Positions 46,837-54,321 of a stretch of 64,000 nt of DNA are shown here, piece after piece. Origin of the DNA: Bradyrhizobium sp. SRS-191 (lineage in GTDB: Bacteria > Pseudomonadota > Alphaproteobacteria > Rhizobiales > Xanthobacteraceae); NCBI RefSeq assembly GCF_024586915.1, contig NZ_JANBVS010000012.1:1-64000 (forward strand), read 5' to 3'. Position numbers and translations under genes: made by a program. Positions within the stretch are counted from its first letter, which is position 1. Every line of letters begins with the position of its first letter. Below the pieces are notes generated by a model. It searched no databases. It was not told the origin of the DNA and saw only the letters and a program-made list of their open reading frames with translations.

Positions 46837-46851
46837 TTAACAGCGCGTTAA
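46837..46851. promoter_or_regulatory. CtrA-like binding site (TTAA-N7-TTAA)
   Basis: TTAA, seven bases (CAGCGCG), TTAA: the full CtrA consensus spacing of alphaproteobacteria. It is placed 54-68 bases upstream of the small gene's start, a promoter-compatible distance. By a simple composition estimate such a site is expected well under once in a window of this size at this GC content. Confidence 0.55.
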
Positions 46852-47002
46852 CCGTGCGGACGGCTGCCAGTTCCCCTTGCCCGGATTCGGGTCCTCGCCC
46901 AATACGCGAAATCGCGGATGTTGCTCGGCGGACTCAGTGGCGTGGCGCGCGGGCCGCACTCCACGCTGGGCATGGTCATCGCTTAGGGTGCGCGGTTTGG
47001 GG

Positions 47003-47050
47003 CCTCATGGTTCGAGACGCGTCGCAAGGGCGACGCTCCTCACCATGAGG
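47003..47050. repeat. Short palindromic repeat, CCTCATGGT...ACCATGAGG type (copy 2)
   Basis: Same arms as at 41892-41937, with the inner part TTCGAGACGCG and CGACGCTCCTC, in the opposite orientation. The centre differs (TCGCAAGGG here). It is a dispersed palindromic element rather than a terminator, as no T-run follows. Confidence 0.75.
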
Positions 47051-47142
47051 GTCAAGAGCCGAGGACGGCACTGCACCGTCTCCATGACACGCCGACAGGC
47101 GTGTTCATGGAGAGGGATGAGATTTCGCCGCGAAGTTTGACC

Positions 47143-47186
47143 TCGTCCTGAGGAGCCCGCCCGAAGGCGGGCGTCTCGAAGGACGT
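47143..47186. repeat. Short palindromic repeat, CGTCCT...AGGACG type
   Basis: Outer arms CGTCCT and AGGACG and inner arms GCCCGCC and GGCGGGC form a nested hairpin. The GAGGAGCCC and CGTCTCGA blocks resemble the neighbouring element, suggesting a related family. I recall similar sequence as a frequent intergenic element in Bradyrhizobium (memory only). Confidence 0.65.
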
Positions 47187-47252
47187 TTGGAGCCCGATCC
47201 GGCAGCGGCGGCCTTTGCCAATGCAATCGCCCCGCCCCTGCCCATGCCGCCG

Positions 47253-47948
47253 TCACACCAGGAAGAAGTCCTGCGGCGTCTCGACGCTTCGTTCGTCGCC
47301 ATGTTGCGTGACGAGCTTCTGGCGGGTCGGCCGTGTCGGTGGCGTGATGACGCGCCGCTCCAGTTCCGATGAGGCCGGGATCGTATCGACGAACCTGACG
47401 GCGAAGCCGTCGGGGAAATGCCGGACCACGCGGCCGATGCAGCTGCCGACCGCGAGCGGGGTGCCGATCTCCGGCTGGACGGCGGCGGAGACGGCCGCGC
47501 CCGACATCGACGCATCGATGACGAAACAGGGGACGCAGCTGCCGTCGGCGAGCGTCAGCTCCGAATGCGGCGAGTTCGGCACGAAGCGGGCCTCGCGGCG
47601 GGAATCGCGGATCGTCGGATCCTTCTGCTTCTTCTCCAGCCAGACCAGCTTCTCGGCGAGCTTGGCGCGCTCGGCGCGCGTCATCTCCAGCTCGAGCAGG
47701 AAGCCGCCATGCACGGTGTCGCTGATCTCGCCTTCGAACTTGCCGAAATCACGGAAATACGAGGTCAGGCGGTCGCCGACCTTGCCGACCACAGGCACGT
47801 CGAGCAGCGCGCGAAACGGCGACACGCGCGTGGTGCGGCAGGCGAAGGAGCGCAGACGCCCCTGCGGATCATACCAGTTCGGCAGCGTGTAGGTGCCGAC
47901 CGTCTGGATCCGGACCGCGCGTTGCCTCAGGAATCGAGCAACCGACAT
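47253..47948 (-). CDS. PilZ-domain protein
   Basis: Start at ATG 47946-47948 (231 residues): a GGGGAGG lies six bases upstream, better than the ATG eight codons earlier. The C-terminal part reads DSRREARFVPNSPHSELTLADG, then CFVIDASMSGAAVS and IGRVVRHFPDGFAVRFVD. The R-x-x-x-R and D-x-S-x-x-G pattern is that of c-di-GMP-binding PilZ domains. The N-terminal ~110 residues may be a second, degenerate PilZ-like domain. It flanks the Tad cluster and may link c-di-GMP to pilus or surface behaviour. Confidence 0.75.
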   Translation of the reverse strand: MSVARFLRQRAVRIQTVGTYTLPNWYDPQGRLRSFACRTTRVSPFRALLDVPVVGKVGDRLTSYFRDFGKFEGEISDTVHGGFLLELEMTRAERAKLAEKLVWLEKKQKDPTIRDSRREARFVPNSPHSELTLADGSCVPCFVIDASMSGAAVSAAVQPEIGTPLAVGSCIGRVVRHFPDGFAVRFVDTIPASSELERRVITPPTRPTRQKLVTQHGDERSVETPQDFFLV

Positions 47949-48034
47949 CGCACGCCTCCCCTCGATCCCCATTCATCCCCGTGACCCGCGACCGCCCGCC
48001 GCTCGCAGCGTGCCGCAGTCAATACAATCTCTGC

Positions 48035-48057
48035 GTGTATTTCCGAGCGAAATACAC
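48035..48057. promoter_or_regulatory. Perfect hyphenated palindrome upstream of pilZ gene, candidate operator
   Basis: Arms GTGTATTTC and GAAATACAC pair perfectly around the five bases CGAGC. The site is 87 bases upstream of the PilZ start, in a divergent promoter region. The AT-rich arms are unusual for the surroundings and suit a dimeric regulator. Confidence 0.5.
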
Positions 48058-48536
48058 CGCGCACAAACCCAGCCATCATGCCCGGACGGTGCGCGCAAAA
48101 GCCTAAGAAAGTCTGAAAATAAGGCCGGAAATCCCGCTCAACGGAATCGTAGGACCAACCCCTTTCCGCTTTCTGAAGATGCGGCCCCGTCTGATTACGG
48201 TGCGGCGCGGCATGCAGTATCGGCATCGTCGTCCCCATGGAGAGCGCAGCGCGGACGTGTCGCGCGGGTCACAAGCGAGGCGTAATCGGCCGATCCGCGC
48301 CGTCTCGTGCGACGGCTCAACCGCGTCGATGACGTCATCGTTCCTGCGCGCGTGTTGTTAGCAAACGATCAAGCTTAACGAGATGGCCACTGAGGCGCGG
48401 CTGCAACTCACGATCTCATTCTGCGATGCGCGCGACGATTGATGCGTGCAAGCGCGCCGCTCGCGAAGTGCTAACACATTCGCGGCGTTTCACTATCTGC
48501 ACGCTAACAACCTGTTCACCACTTACGCAATCGTTG

Positions 48537-48570
48537 CTTGAGGCGGGTGCTGCGGCCCGCCTCGTTCAAG
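48537..48570 (+). promoter_or_regulatory. Stable hairpin in the cpaB leader
   Basis: CTTGAGGCGGG and CCCGCCTC-G-TTCAAG form a long stem with one bulged G around an eight-base loop. There is no T-run, so it may be a regulator site or mRNA structure rather than a terminator. It lies 101 bases before the cpaB ATG. Confidence 0.4.
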
Positions 48571-48670
48571 TCTGCTTATACCATTGGCGCTTAGTCGTTA
48601 GTCAGGGAGAACCGCTGTCGATCGATCGGCGTGTTTGCTCCCCGTGTATGAGTAGAAAGTAGTTCCGCGC

Positions 48671-49480
48671 ATGATGACCGCACGCATCGTGGTGTTAACC
48701 ATCGCTCTCGGCGCTGGCGGCGTTGCGGCCTATCTCGTCAGCAACTCCGAAGGCCAGCAGCCGGCGCCAGCAGCACCTGTCGTGCAGCTGCCGACCGTCG
48801 AGGTGCTGGTGGCCAAGGCCGACATCGGCCTGGGACAGGCGATCAAGCCCGGCGATCTCGTCTGGCAGACCTGGCCTGAGGCTGCGAGCAACATCTTCAT
48901 CCGGCGCGGCGACCGCCCCGAGGCCGCCAATCAGCTGGTCGGCTCGATCGCGCGCGCGCCGTTCGTGGTCGGCGAGCCGATCCGCGAGCAGAAGCTGGTC
49001 AAGTCGGACGGCTCCGGCTTCATGGCCGCGATCCTGCCCGCCGGCATGCGTGCCATCTCCACCGAGATCTCGCCGGAGACCGGCGCCGGCGGCTTCATCC
49101 TGCCGAACGACCGCGTCGACGTCATCCTCTCCAAGCGCGACAAGAATCCGGACAAGCCCGGCGCTGCCGACTCCGTCAGCTCCGAGACCATCCTCACCAA
49201 TGTGCGCGTGCTCGCGATCGACCAGGCGCCGAAGGAGAAGGAAGGCCAGAACACGGTGGTCGGCAAGACCGTGACGCTCGAGCTCAAGCCCGAGCAGGCC
49301 GAGACGCTGGCCCGTGCACGCCAGGCCGGCACGCTGGCGCTGGCGCTGCGCAGCATCGCCGACGTCAACGCGAGCGAGACCAGCAAGTCCGACACGCAGC
49401 AACAGCAGCAGATGGCGCAGCGGGGCAACGCCATCGAGATCATTCGCTTCGGGGTTTCGACCTCGCAGGGCGCAAAGTAA
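48671..49480 (+). CDS. cpaB: Tad pilus assembly protein CpaB (RcpC)
   Basis: A 269-residue protein with an N-terminal membrane anchor (VVLTIALGAGGVAAYLV), a Pro/Ala linker and an SAF domain (VEVLVAKADIGLGQAIKPGDL, EPIREQKLV). RAISTEISPETGAGGFILPNDRVDVI is the typical RcpC block. A Gln-run lies near the C-terminus. It acts in the periplasm with the secretin CpaC in Tad/Flp pilus assembly. It is the first gene of cpaB-cpaC-cpaD-cpaE; the 11-base spacing to cpaC suggests one transcript. Confidence 0.92.
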   Translation: MMTARIVVLTIALGAGGVAAYLVSNSEGQQPAPAAPVVQLPTVEVLVAKADIGLGQAIKPGDLVWQTWPEAASNIFIRRGDRPEAANQLVGSIARAPFVVGEPIREQKLVKSDGSGFMAAILPAGMRAISTEISPETGAGGFILPNDRVDVILSKRDKNPDKPGAADSVSSETILTNVRVLAIDQAPKEKEGQNTVVGKTVTLELKPEQAETLARARQAGTLALALRSIADVNASETSKSDTQQQQQMAQRGNAIEIIRFGVSTSQGAK

Positions 49481-49491
49481 GGACGGGGAAG

Positions 49492-50961
49492 ATGAAGGGG
49501 CATCAACGCGCAAAGATGGGGATGGGGATCATCCGCGCGCTTTCCATCTCGGCAGCCGTCGCGCTCGCGCTCAATCCGGCGCTGGCGCCGGTGCAGGCGG
49601 CCGATGAGCGGCTGGACACGCCGGTCGTCTCGGTCGGCTCGTCGAAGGTTCGCTACATGTCGCTCGGCATCGGCAAGTCCGTGGTCGTGGACTTCCCGCA
49701 GGACGTCAAGGACGTGCTGGTCGCCGATCCCAAGATCGCCAACGCAGTGGTCCGTTCGGCGCGGCGCGCCTACATCATCGGCGCCGCGGTCGGCCAGACC
49801 AACGTGGTGTTCTTCGACGGCGAGGGCCAGCAGGTCGCAGCCTATGACATCGCGATCAAGCGCGATCTCAACGGCGTGCGCCAGGCGCTGAGCCAGAGCA
49901 TTCCCGGCGTCAAGATCGACGGCGTCGGCGAGGGCGTGATCCTCACCGGCTCGGTGTCGAGCCCGGTCGAGGCGCAGCAGGCCGGCGAGATCGCGGCACG
50001 GCTGGTCGGCGGCGCCGACAAGGTCGTCAACTCGATCGCCGTGCGCGGCCGCGACCAGGTGATGCTGAAGGTCAACGTCTCCGAGGTCCGGCGCGAGATC
50101 GTCAAGCAGCTCGGCATCGACCTTAGCGCCAGCATGACCTACGGCACCGCGGTCGTGAACTTCAACCAGACCAATCCGTTCACGGCCTACGGCAAGTCGC
50201 TGGTGGCCGGGAACGGCCTCTCGGCCATCGGCGGCGGCAATCTGTCGTCGGTGTCGGCGACGATGCGCGCGATGGAGACCGCAGGCGTCGTCAAGACGCT
50301 GGCCGAGCCGAACCTGACCGCGATCTCGGGAGAGTCCGCGACCTTCATCGCCGGCGGCGAATTCCCGGTCCCCGGCGGCTACGCCTGCGACCCGAAGACG
50401 GGACTCTGCAGCACCTCGGTCACCTTCAAGAAGTTCGGCATCTCGCTGAACTTCACGCCGGTGGTGCTCAGCGAGGGCCGCATCAGCCTGCGCGTCATGA
50501 CCGAAGTGTCGGAGCTGTCGAACGACAACGCGATCACGCTGTCCTACGCAACGAGCGCGGGCTCGGCCTCGTCGGTCACCATTCCTGCGATCCGCACCCG
50601 CCGCGCCGAGACCACGCTGGAGATTCCCTCCGGTGGCTCGATGGCGATGGCCGGCCTGATCCAGAACCAGACCAAGCAGGCGATCAACGGCCTGCCCGGG
50701 CTCAACCAGCTGCCGGTGCTCGGCCAGCTGTTCCGCAGCCAGGACTACGTCAACAACGAGACCGAGCTGATGGTGATGGTGACGCCCTATGTCGTCCGCG
50801 CCGTCGCGCAGAAGGAGCTGTCGCGGCCGGATGACGGCTTTGCGCCGGCGACCGACTCGGAGTCGGCGCTGCTCGGCCGCATGAACCGGCTGTACGGCAT
50901 CGCCGCCAAGGTCGACGCCGCCACGGGGCAGCCGGCCGGCTTCGGCTTCATCATCGACTGA
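49492..50961 (+). CDS. cpaC: Tad pilus outer-membrane secretin CpaC (RcpA)
   Basis: A 489-residue secretin with a signal peptide (about 1-37, ending near VQAA). An N-terminal domain (VPKSV-like: IGKSVVVDFPQDVKDVLVADP) is followed by a BON-like segment, then the secretin domain with VTFKKFGISLNFTPVVL, IPAIRTRRAETTLEIPSGGS and GLPGLNQLPVLGQLFRSQ. It forms the pore for Flp pili. A GACGGGGAAG before the ATG gives a plausible ribosome binding site. Two Cys (in YACDPKTGLCS) lie in a loop and may form a disulphide. Confidence 0.93.
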   Translation: MKGHQRAKMGMGIIRALSISAAVALALNPALAPVQAADERLDTPVVSVGSSKVRYMSLGIGKSVVVDFPQDVKDVLVADPKIANAVVRSARRAYIIGAAVGQTNVVFFDGEGQQVAAYDIAIKRDLNGVRQALSQSIPGVKIDGVGEGVILTGSVSSPVEAQQAGEIAARLVGGADKVVNSIAVRGRDQVMLKVNVSEVRREIVKQLGIDLSASMTYGTAVVNFNQTNPFTAYGKSLVAGNGLSAIGGGNLSSVSATMRAMETAGVVKTLAEPNLTAISGESATFIAGGEFPVPGGYACDPKTGLCSTSVTFKKFGISLNFTPVVLSEGRISLRVMTEVSELSNDNAITLSYATSAGSASSVTIPAIRTRRAETTLEIPSGGSMAMAGLIQNQTKQAINGLPGLNQLPVLGQLFRSQDYVNNETELMVMVTPYVVRAVAQKELSRPDDGFAPATDSESALLGRMNRLYGIAAKVDAATGQPAGFGFIID

Positions 50962-50996
50962 GACGACGGGGATTTCGGGGCACGGGGGATCGGATC

Positions 50997-51734
50997 ATGG
51001 CGGGATCATCGGAACATCACGGCTTGCGCGCGCTGCACCGGCTCGGGGCCATCGCGGGCCTCGCGCTCACGCTCGGCGCCTGCAACTCCACCACCGGCGA
51101 GGTTGTCGCGACGATCCCCGATGACTACAAGATGCGCCATCCGATCGCGATCGAGGAAGGCCGGCAGTCGACCGTCGTCTTCATCGGCAACGGCCGCGGC
51201 GGCCTGACCTCTCCGCAACGCGACGACGTCATTGGACTCGCGCGCTCCTGGCGGCGCGAAGGCACCGGCGCCATCGTCGCCGAGGTGCCGGCCGGCACGC
51301 CGAACGCGCGCGCCGCAGAGGACGCCTACCGCGAGATCCACGCCGTGCTGACCGCAGGCGGCGTGCCGTCGCGCGCCATCACCGTTCGTCACACCACGCC
51401 GGACGATCCGCGGCAGCTCGCCGTGATCCGCCTGACCTATCCGAAGATCGCCGCCGTCGCGGGCCCGTGCGGCCTGTGGCCGGACGATCTCGGGCCGAAC
51501 ATCAACAATCCCGGCTACAGCAGCAATCAGCACTATCAGAACTTCGGCTGCGCCACGCAGCGCAACCTCGCTGCGATGATCGACAATCCGGCCGATCTCG
51601 AGCAGCCGCGCTCCGAGAGTGCCGCCTACACGCCGCGCCGCTCCGCTCTGTTCGAGAAGTACCGCAAGGGCGAGTCGACGGCGATCACCTATCCGGAAGC
51701 CGACAAGGCCAAGCTCAGCGATACAGGCAAATGA
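50997..51734 (+). CDS. cpaD: Tad pilus assembly lipoprotein CpaD
   Basis: A 245-residue protein with a lipoprotein signal (LALTLGAC, Cys29). DYKMRHPIAIEEG, VEV-type VAEVPAGTPNA, GGVPSRAITVRHT and AGPCGLWPDDLGP, then NFGCATQRNLAAMIDNPADL, are CpaD hallmarks. It is thought to help secretin assembly or stability at the outer membrane. Its stop overlaps the cpaE start as ATGA. Confidence 0.92.
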   Translation: MAGSSEHHGLRALHRLGAIAGLALTLGACNSTTGEVVATIPDDYKMRHPIAIEEGRQSTVVFIGNGRGGLTSPQRDDVIGLARSWRREGTGAIVAEVPAGTPNARAAEDAYREIHAVLTAGGVPSRAITVRHTTPDDPRQLAVIRLTYPKIAAVAGPCGLWPDDLGPNINNPGYSSNQHYQNFGCATQRNLAAMIDNPADLEQPRSESAAYTPRRSALFEKYRKGESTAITYPEADKAKLSDTGK

Positions 51735-52999
51735 TCAAAGCGTCCCGTCACAGCCAGGATGAGCAGCCGGCGCCGAGCGGCCCGGCGCTCGACGATCACA
51801 TCGCGCCGGTCCCCCGCGTCTCTGTGCAGGCGTTCACCGAGACCGACCGGACCTCGTCCGCGGTGCTCGCGGCGAGCCAGGACCGCCGGCTCGGCAAGGC
51901 GCATATCACGATCAAGGCCGGCGGCATGGCCCGCGCCATCGAGACCTATCATTCGCAGCCGACGCCCAACGTCATCGTGATCGAGACCAGGCCGGACGGC
52001 GACATTCTCGGCGGCCTCGACGATCTCGCCAGCGTCTGCGATCCCGGCACCCGCGTGGTGCTGATCGGCAGCATGAGCGACGGCGTCGCCTATCGCGAGC
52101 TGGTGCGGCGCGGCGTCAACGACTACGTCGTCGGGCCGGTCGAGACCATCGACATCATCCGCTCGATCTGCAGCCTGTTCTCGGCCTCCGAGGCCGTCAT
52201 CACCGGCCGCATCATCGCGGTGGTCGGCGCCAAGGGCGGCGTCGGCGCCTCGACGGTGGCGCACAACGTCGCCTGGAGCATGGCGCGCGACCTGACGCTG
52301 GATTCCGTGGTCATCGACCTCGACATGGCGTTCGGCACCGCCGGGCTCGACTACAACCAGGATCCCCTGCAGGGCATCGCCAACGCGATCTTCCAGCCCG
52401 ACCGGCCGGATACCGCGCTGATGGACCGCCTGCTCGCCAAATGCACCGAGCATCTCAATCTGCTTGCGGCACCGGCGACGCTCGACCGCGTCTATGATTT
52501 CGGCGCCGAGGCGTTCGACGCGATCTTCGATACGCTGCGCCTGACGCAGCAATGCATCGTGCTCGACGTGCCGCACCAATGGTCGGCCTGGACGCGGCAC
52601 GCGCTGATCAACGCCGACGACATCCTGGTGGTCGCCGAGCCGGATCTCGCCAACCTGCGCAACGCCAAGAACCTGCTCTCCGTGCTCAAGGCCTCGCGCC
52701 CCAACGACCGGCCGCCGCTGTATTGTTTGAACCAGGTCGGCATGCCCAAGCGGCCGGAGATCGACCTGAAGCGCTTCGCCAAGACGGTGGAGGCCGAGCC
52801 CGTCGCGGTGATCCCGTTCGACTGCAAGCTGTTCGGCACCGCCGCCAACAACGGCCAGATGATCGCGGAGGTCGGAGCGCTGAGCCGGACACCCAAGCTG
52901 TTTCAGGAGATCGCCAACCGGCTGACCGGGCGCGTCGAGGCGCGGCCGCAGCGCAGCTCGCTGCTGGCGCCGATCGCCAAGCTGCTCGGCGCCAAATAA
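51731..52999 (+). CDS. cpaE: Tad pilus localisation ATPase CpaE (TadZ)
   Basis: Start at ATG 51731 gives 422 residues. The N-terminal part looks like a receiver-like domain (NVIVIETRPDG, VLIGSMSDGVAYRELVRRGV). The C-terminal MinD/ParA-type domain has GAKGGVGASTVAHNVAW, a deviant Walker A motif, and VVIDLDMAFGTAGLD. In Tad systems it localises the machinery, often to a pole. The next gene in a usual locus, cpaF, does not follow; instead a convergent TPR gene ends four bases away. Confidence 0.92.
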   Translation: MIKASRHSQDEQPAPSGPALDDHIAPVPRVSVQAFTETDRTSSAVLAASQDRRLGKAHITIKAGGMARAIETYHSQPTPNVIVIETRPDGDILGGLDDLASVCDPGTRVVLIGSMSDGVAYRELVRRGVNDYVVGPVETIDIIRSICSLFSASEAVITGRIIAVVGAKGGVGASTVAHNVAWSMARDLTLDSVVIDLDMAFGTAGLDYNQDPLQGIANAIFQPDRPDTALMDRLLAKCTEHLNLLAAPATLDRVYDFGAEAFDAIFDTLRLTQQCIVLDVPHQWSAWTRHALINADDILVVAEPDLANLRNAKNLLSVLKASRPNDRPPLYCLNQVGMPKRPEIDLKRFAKTVEAEPVAVIPFDCKLFGTAANNGQMIAEVGALSRTPKLFQEIANRLTGRVEARPQRSSLLAPIAKLLGAK

Positions 53000-53002
53000 G
53001 CC

Positions 53003-53872
53003 TCAGTCGTCGGAGCGGCTCAGCGCCTTCGCCAGCGCCTTGTCGGGCTGCCCCGCCACGGGCCGGTCGTGGCGCGGCGACAGCTCGCGCTGCGCCATCT
53101 GCCGCCGCACGAGAATCTTCTTCACATAGGCGACATTGGCGTTGGCCTGCTCGGGCGGCAGCCCGGAGCGCGCGATGGTCTCCGCCTCGCTCATGCGGCC
53201 CTGCAGGCCGACGATGACGGCGAGATTGGTCTTCACGCGCGGGCTCGCCTCCGGATTGGCGCTGGCCTTGCGCAGCTGCTCCTCGGCCTTCGGCAGCTCA
53301 TTGGAGAGCGCATAGGACAGGCCGAGATTGGACAGCACCGAGGGATCGTCGGGCGCGATCTTCAGCGCTGTCATGTAGTACTGCCGAGCCTCCTCGTTGC
53401 GGCCCATCTGGTCGAGCGTGGCGCCCTGCGCCGACAGGATGCGCCAATCGGGATCCTCGGGCGAATGCGCCCGGCTCAGCACGTCGAAGCCCTGCTGGAA
53501 ATTGCCGTTGTCGGCGAGCGCGCGGCCATAGGCGGCGAGCAGCGCCTTGTTGCCGGGATTGGCGATCGTCGCCTGCTCGAGCACGGCAACCGCCTGCGAG
53601 CGCTGGCCGGTGGCGCGCAGCGCGCTGCCATAGCGCAGCGCGAGGTCGGTATCGTTCGGCGTGGCGCGGAAACGTTCGCGGAGCTGATCGACTTCAGCGC
53701 GCGGGTCCGTCGCAGCCGGGCCAGGCTTCTCGGATTTGCCGCCCAGGGCGCCCGTGATGTCGCCGAGATCGGTGGTCTGGCAGGCGCCGAGGCCGAGCAG
53801 GACGACGCCGAACGACAGCGCGAACGCCACAGGCCGGCGCAGAGGGAGGGAGCGAAAGGGCCGCGTACGCAT
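53003..53872 (-). CDS. tadD: TadD-like TPR lipoprotein
   Basis: A 289-residue protein with a lipobox (LLGLGAC, Cys31) after a basic N-terminus. It has four or five TPR units, for example DTDLALRYGSALRATGQ, NKALLAAYGRALADNGN and DPSVLSNLGLSYALSNEL. TadD is a TPR lipoprotein needed for Tad pilus assembly. It is transcribed toward cpaE and ends three bases from it, so it must have its own promoter. The assignment rests on TPR plus lipobox plus context. Confidence 0.83.
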   Translation of the reverse strand: MRTRPFRSLPLRRPVAFALSFGVVLLGLGACQTTDLGDITGALGGKSEKPGPAATDPRAEVDQLRERFRATPNDTDLALRYGSALRATGQRSQAVAVLEQATIANPGNKALLAAYGRALADNGNFQQGFDVLSRAHSPEDPDWRILSAQGATLDQMGRNEEARQYYMTALKIAPDDPSVLSNLGLSYALSNELPKAEEQLRKASANPEASPRVKTNLAVIVGLQGRMSEAETIARSGLPPEQANANVAYVKKILVRRQMAQRELSPRHDRPVAGQPDKALAKALSRSDD

Positions 53873-53956
53873 GCAACTGAACTACTTCGGGACCGGATGA
53901 TCTGCACGCTGGCAGATTAACCCTAAGGTCCCGTTAAGCTGTTGCGGCCGTCCGGC

Positions 53957-54220
53957 TCAATCGATGAATTCGGCGCCGAATTCGCAGCCGATGCGCCAGG
54001 CCAAGCGGCACTTGCGCTGATGGTCGGGCGAGAACACGATCGTGAACTGCGGCGGGATCTCGACGAATTCAGCCACGACCTTCACGCCGCCATCGGAGAT
54101 ATCCGTCACGGTGCAGTCCCGCGGCAGGCTGCCATTGCCATAGTGGATCTTCGCGATCCTCTTGCACAGCCGACGTTCGCTCTTGCGACGGTTCGCCAAC
54201 ATCAACATCTCGACGCTCAC
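53957..54220 (-). CDS. Small PilZ-domain protein
   Basis: An 87-residue single-domain protein. RRKSERRLCKRIAKI, with the R-x-x-x-R type start, then TVTDISDGGVKVVAE (the D-x-S-x-x-G motif) and RLAWRIGCEFGAEFI are the PilZ signature. It probably binds c-di-GMP and acts through a partner. Next to tadD on the same strand, with an 84-base gap, it mirrors the PilZ gene on the other side of the Tad block. Confidence 0.82.
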   Translation of the reverse strand: MSVEMLMLANRRKSERRLCKRIAKIHYGNGSLPRDCTVTDISDGGVKVVAEFVEIPPQFTIVFSPDHQRKCRLAWRIGCEFGAEFID

Positions 54221-54321
54221 CCACTCAATCCGTCCATCCGGAGATCTTCCTTTTAGCGAGGAAACGTTGGGATCTGGCTAGCGCCTGCCCCGGGATTCCG
54301 GAGCTGCGATTTGGATTTCGT

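Larger units (their letters stand above)
46784..47252. other. Intergenic region with CtrA-like box and two palindromic repeats
   Basis: A 469-base gap between the 51-residue gene (reading away) and the end of the PilZ gene. It holds a TTAA-N7-TTAA box and two short palindromic repeats. No gene is supported. Confidence 0.5.
47949..48670. other. Long divergent control region between pilZ gene and cpaB
   Basis: 722 bases without a supported gene. It contains a perfect 23-bp inverted repeat near the PilZ side (48035-48057), an AT-richer half from about 48360 on, and a GC-rich hairpin at 48537-48570 about 100 bases before cpaB. No Flp pilin or prepilin peptidase gene, common in this place in other Tad loci, is found. 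Confidence 0.5.

Noticed and set aside
47927..48238. 103-codon minus-strand frame upstream of the PilZ gene
   Set aside because: No ribosome binding site, odd composition, and it overlaps the better-supported start of the PilZ gene and the palindrome.
53919..53939. Two TTAA motifs between tadD and the small pilZ gene
   Set aside because: Spacing is 13 bases, not the seven of a CtrA site.
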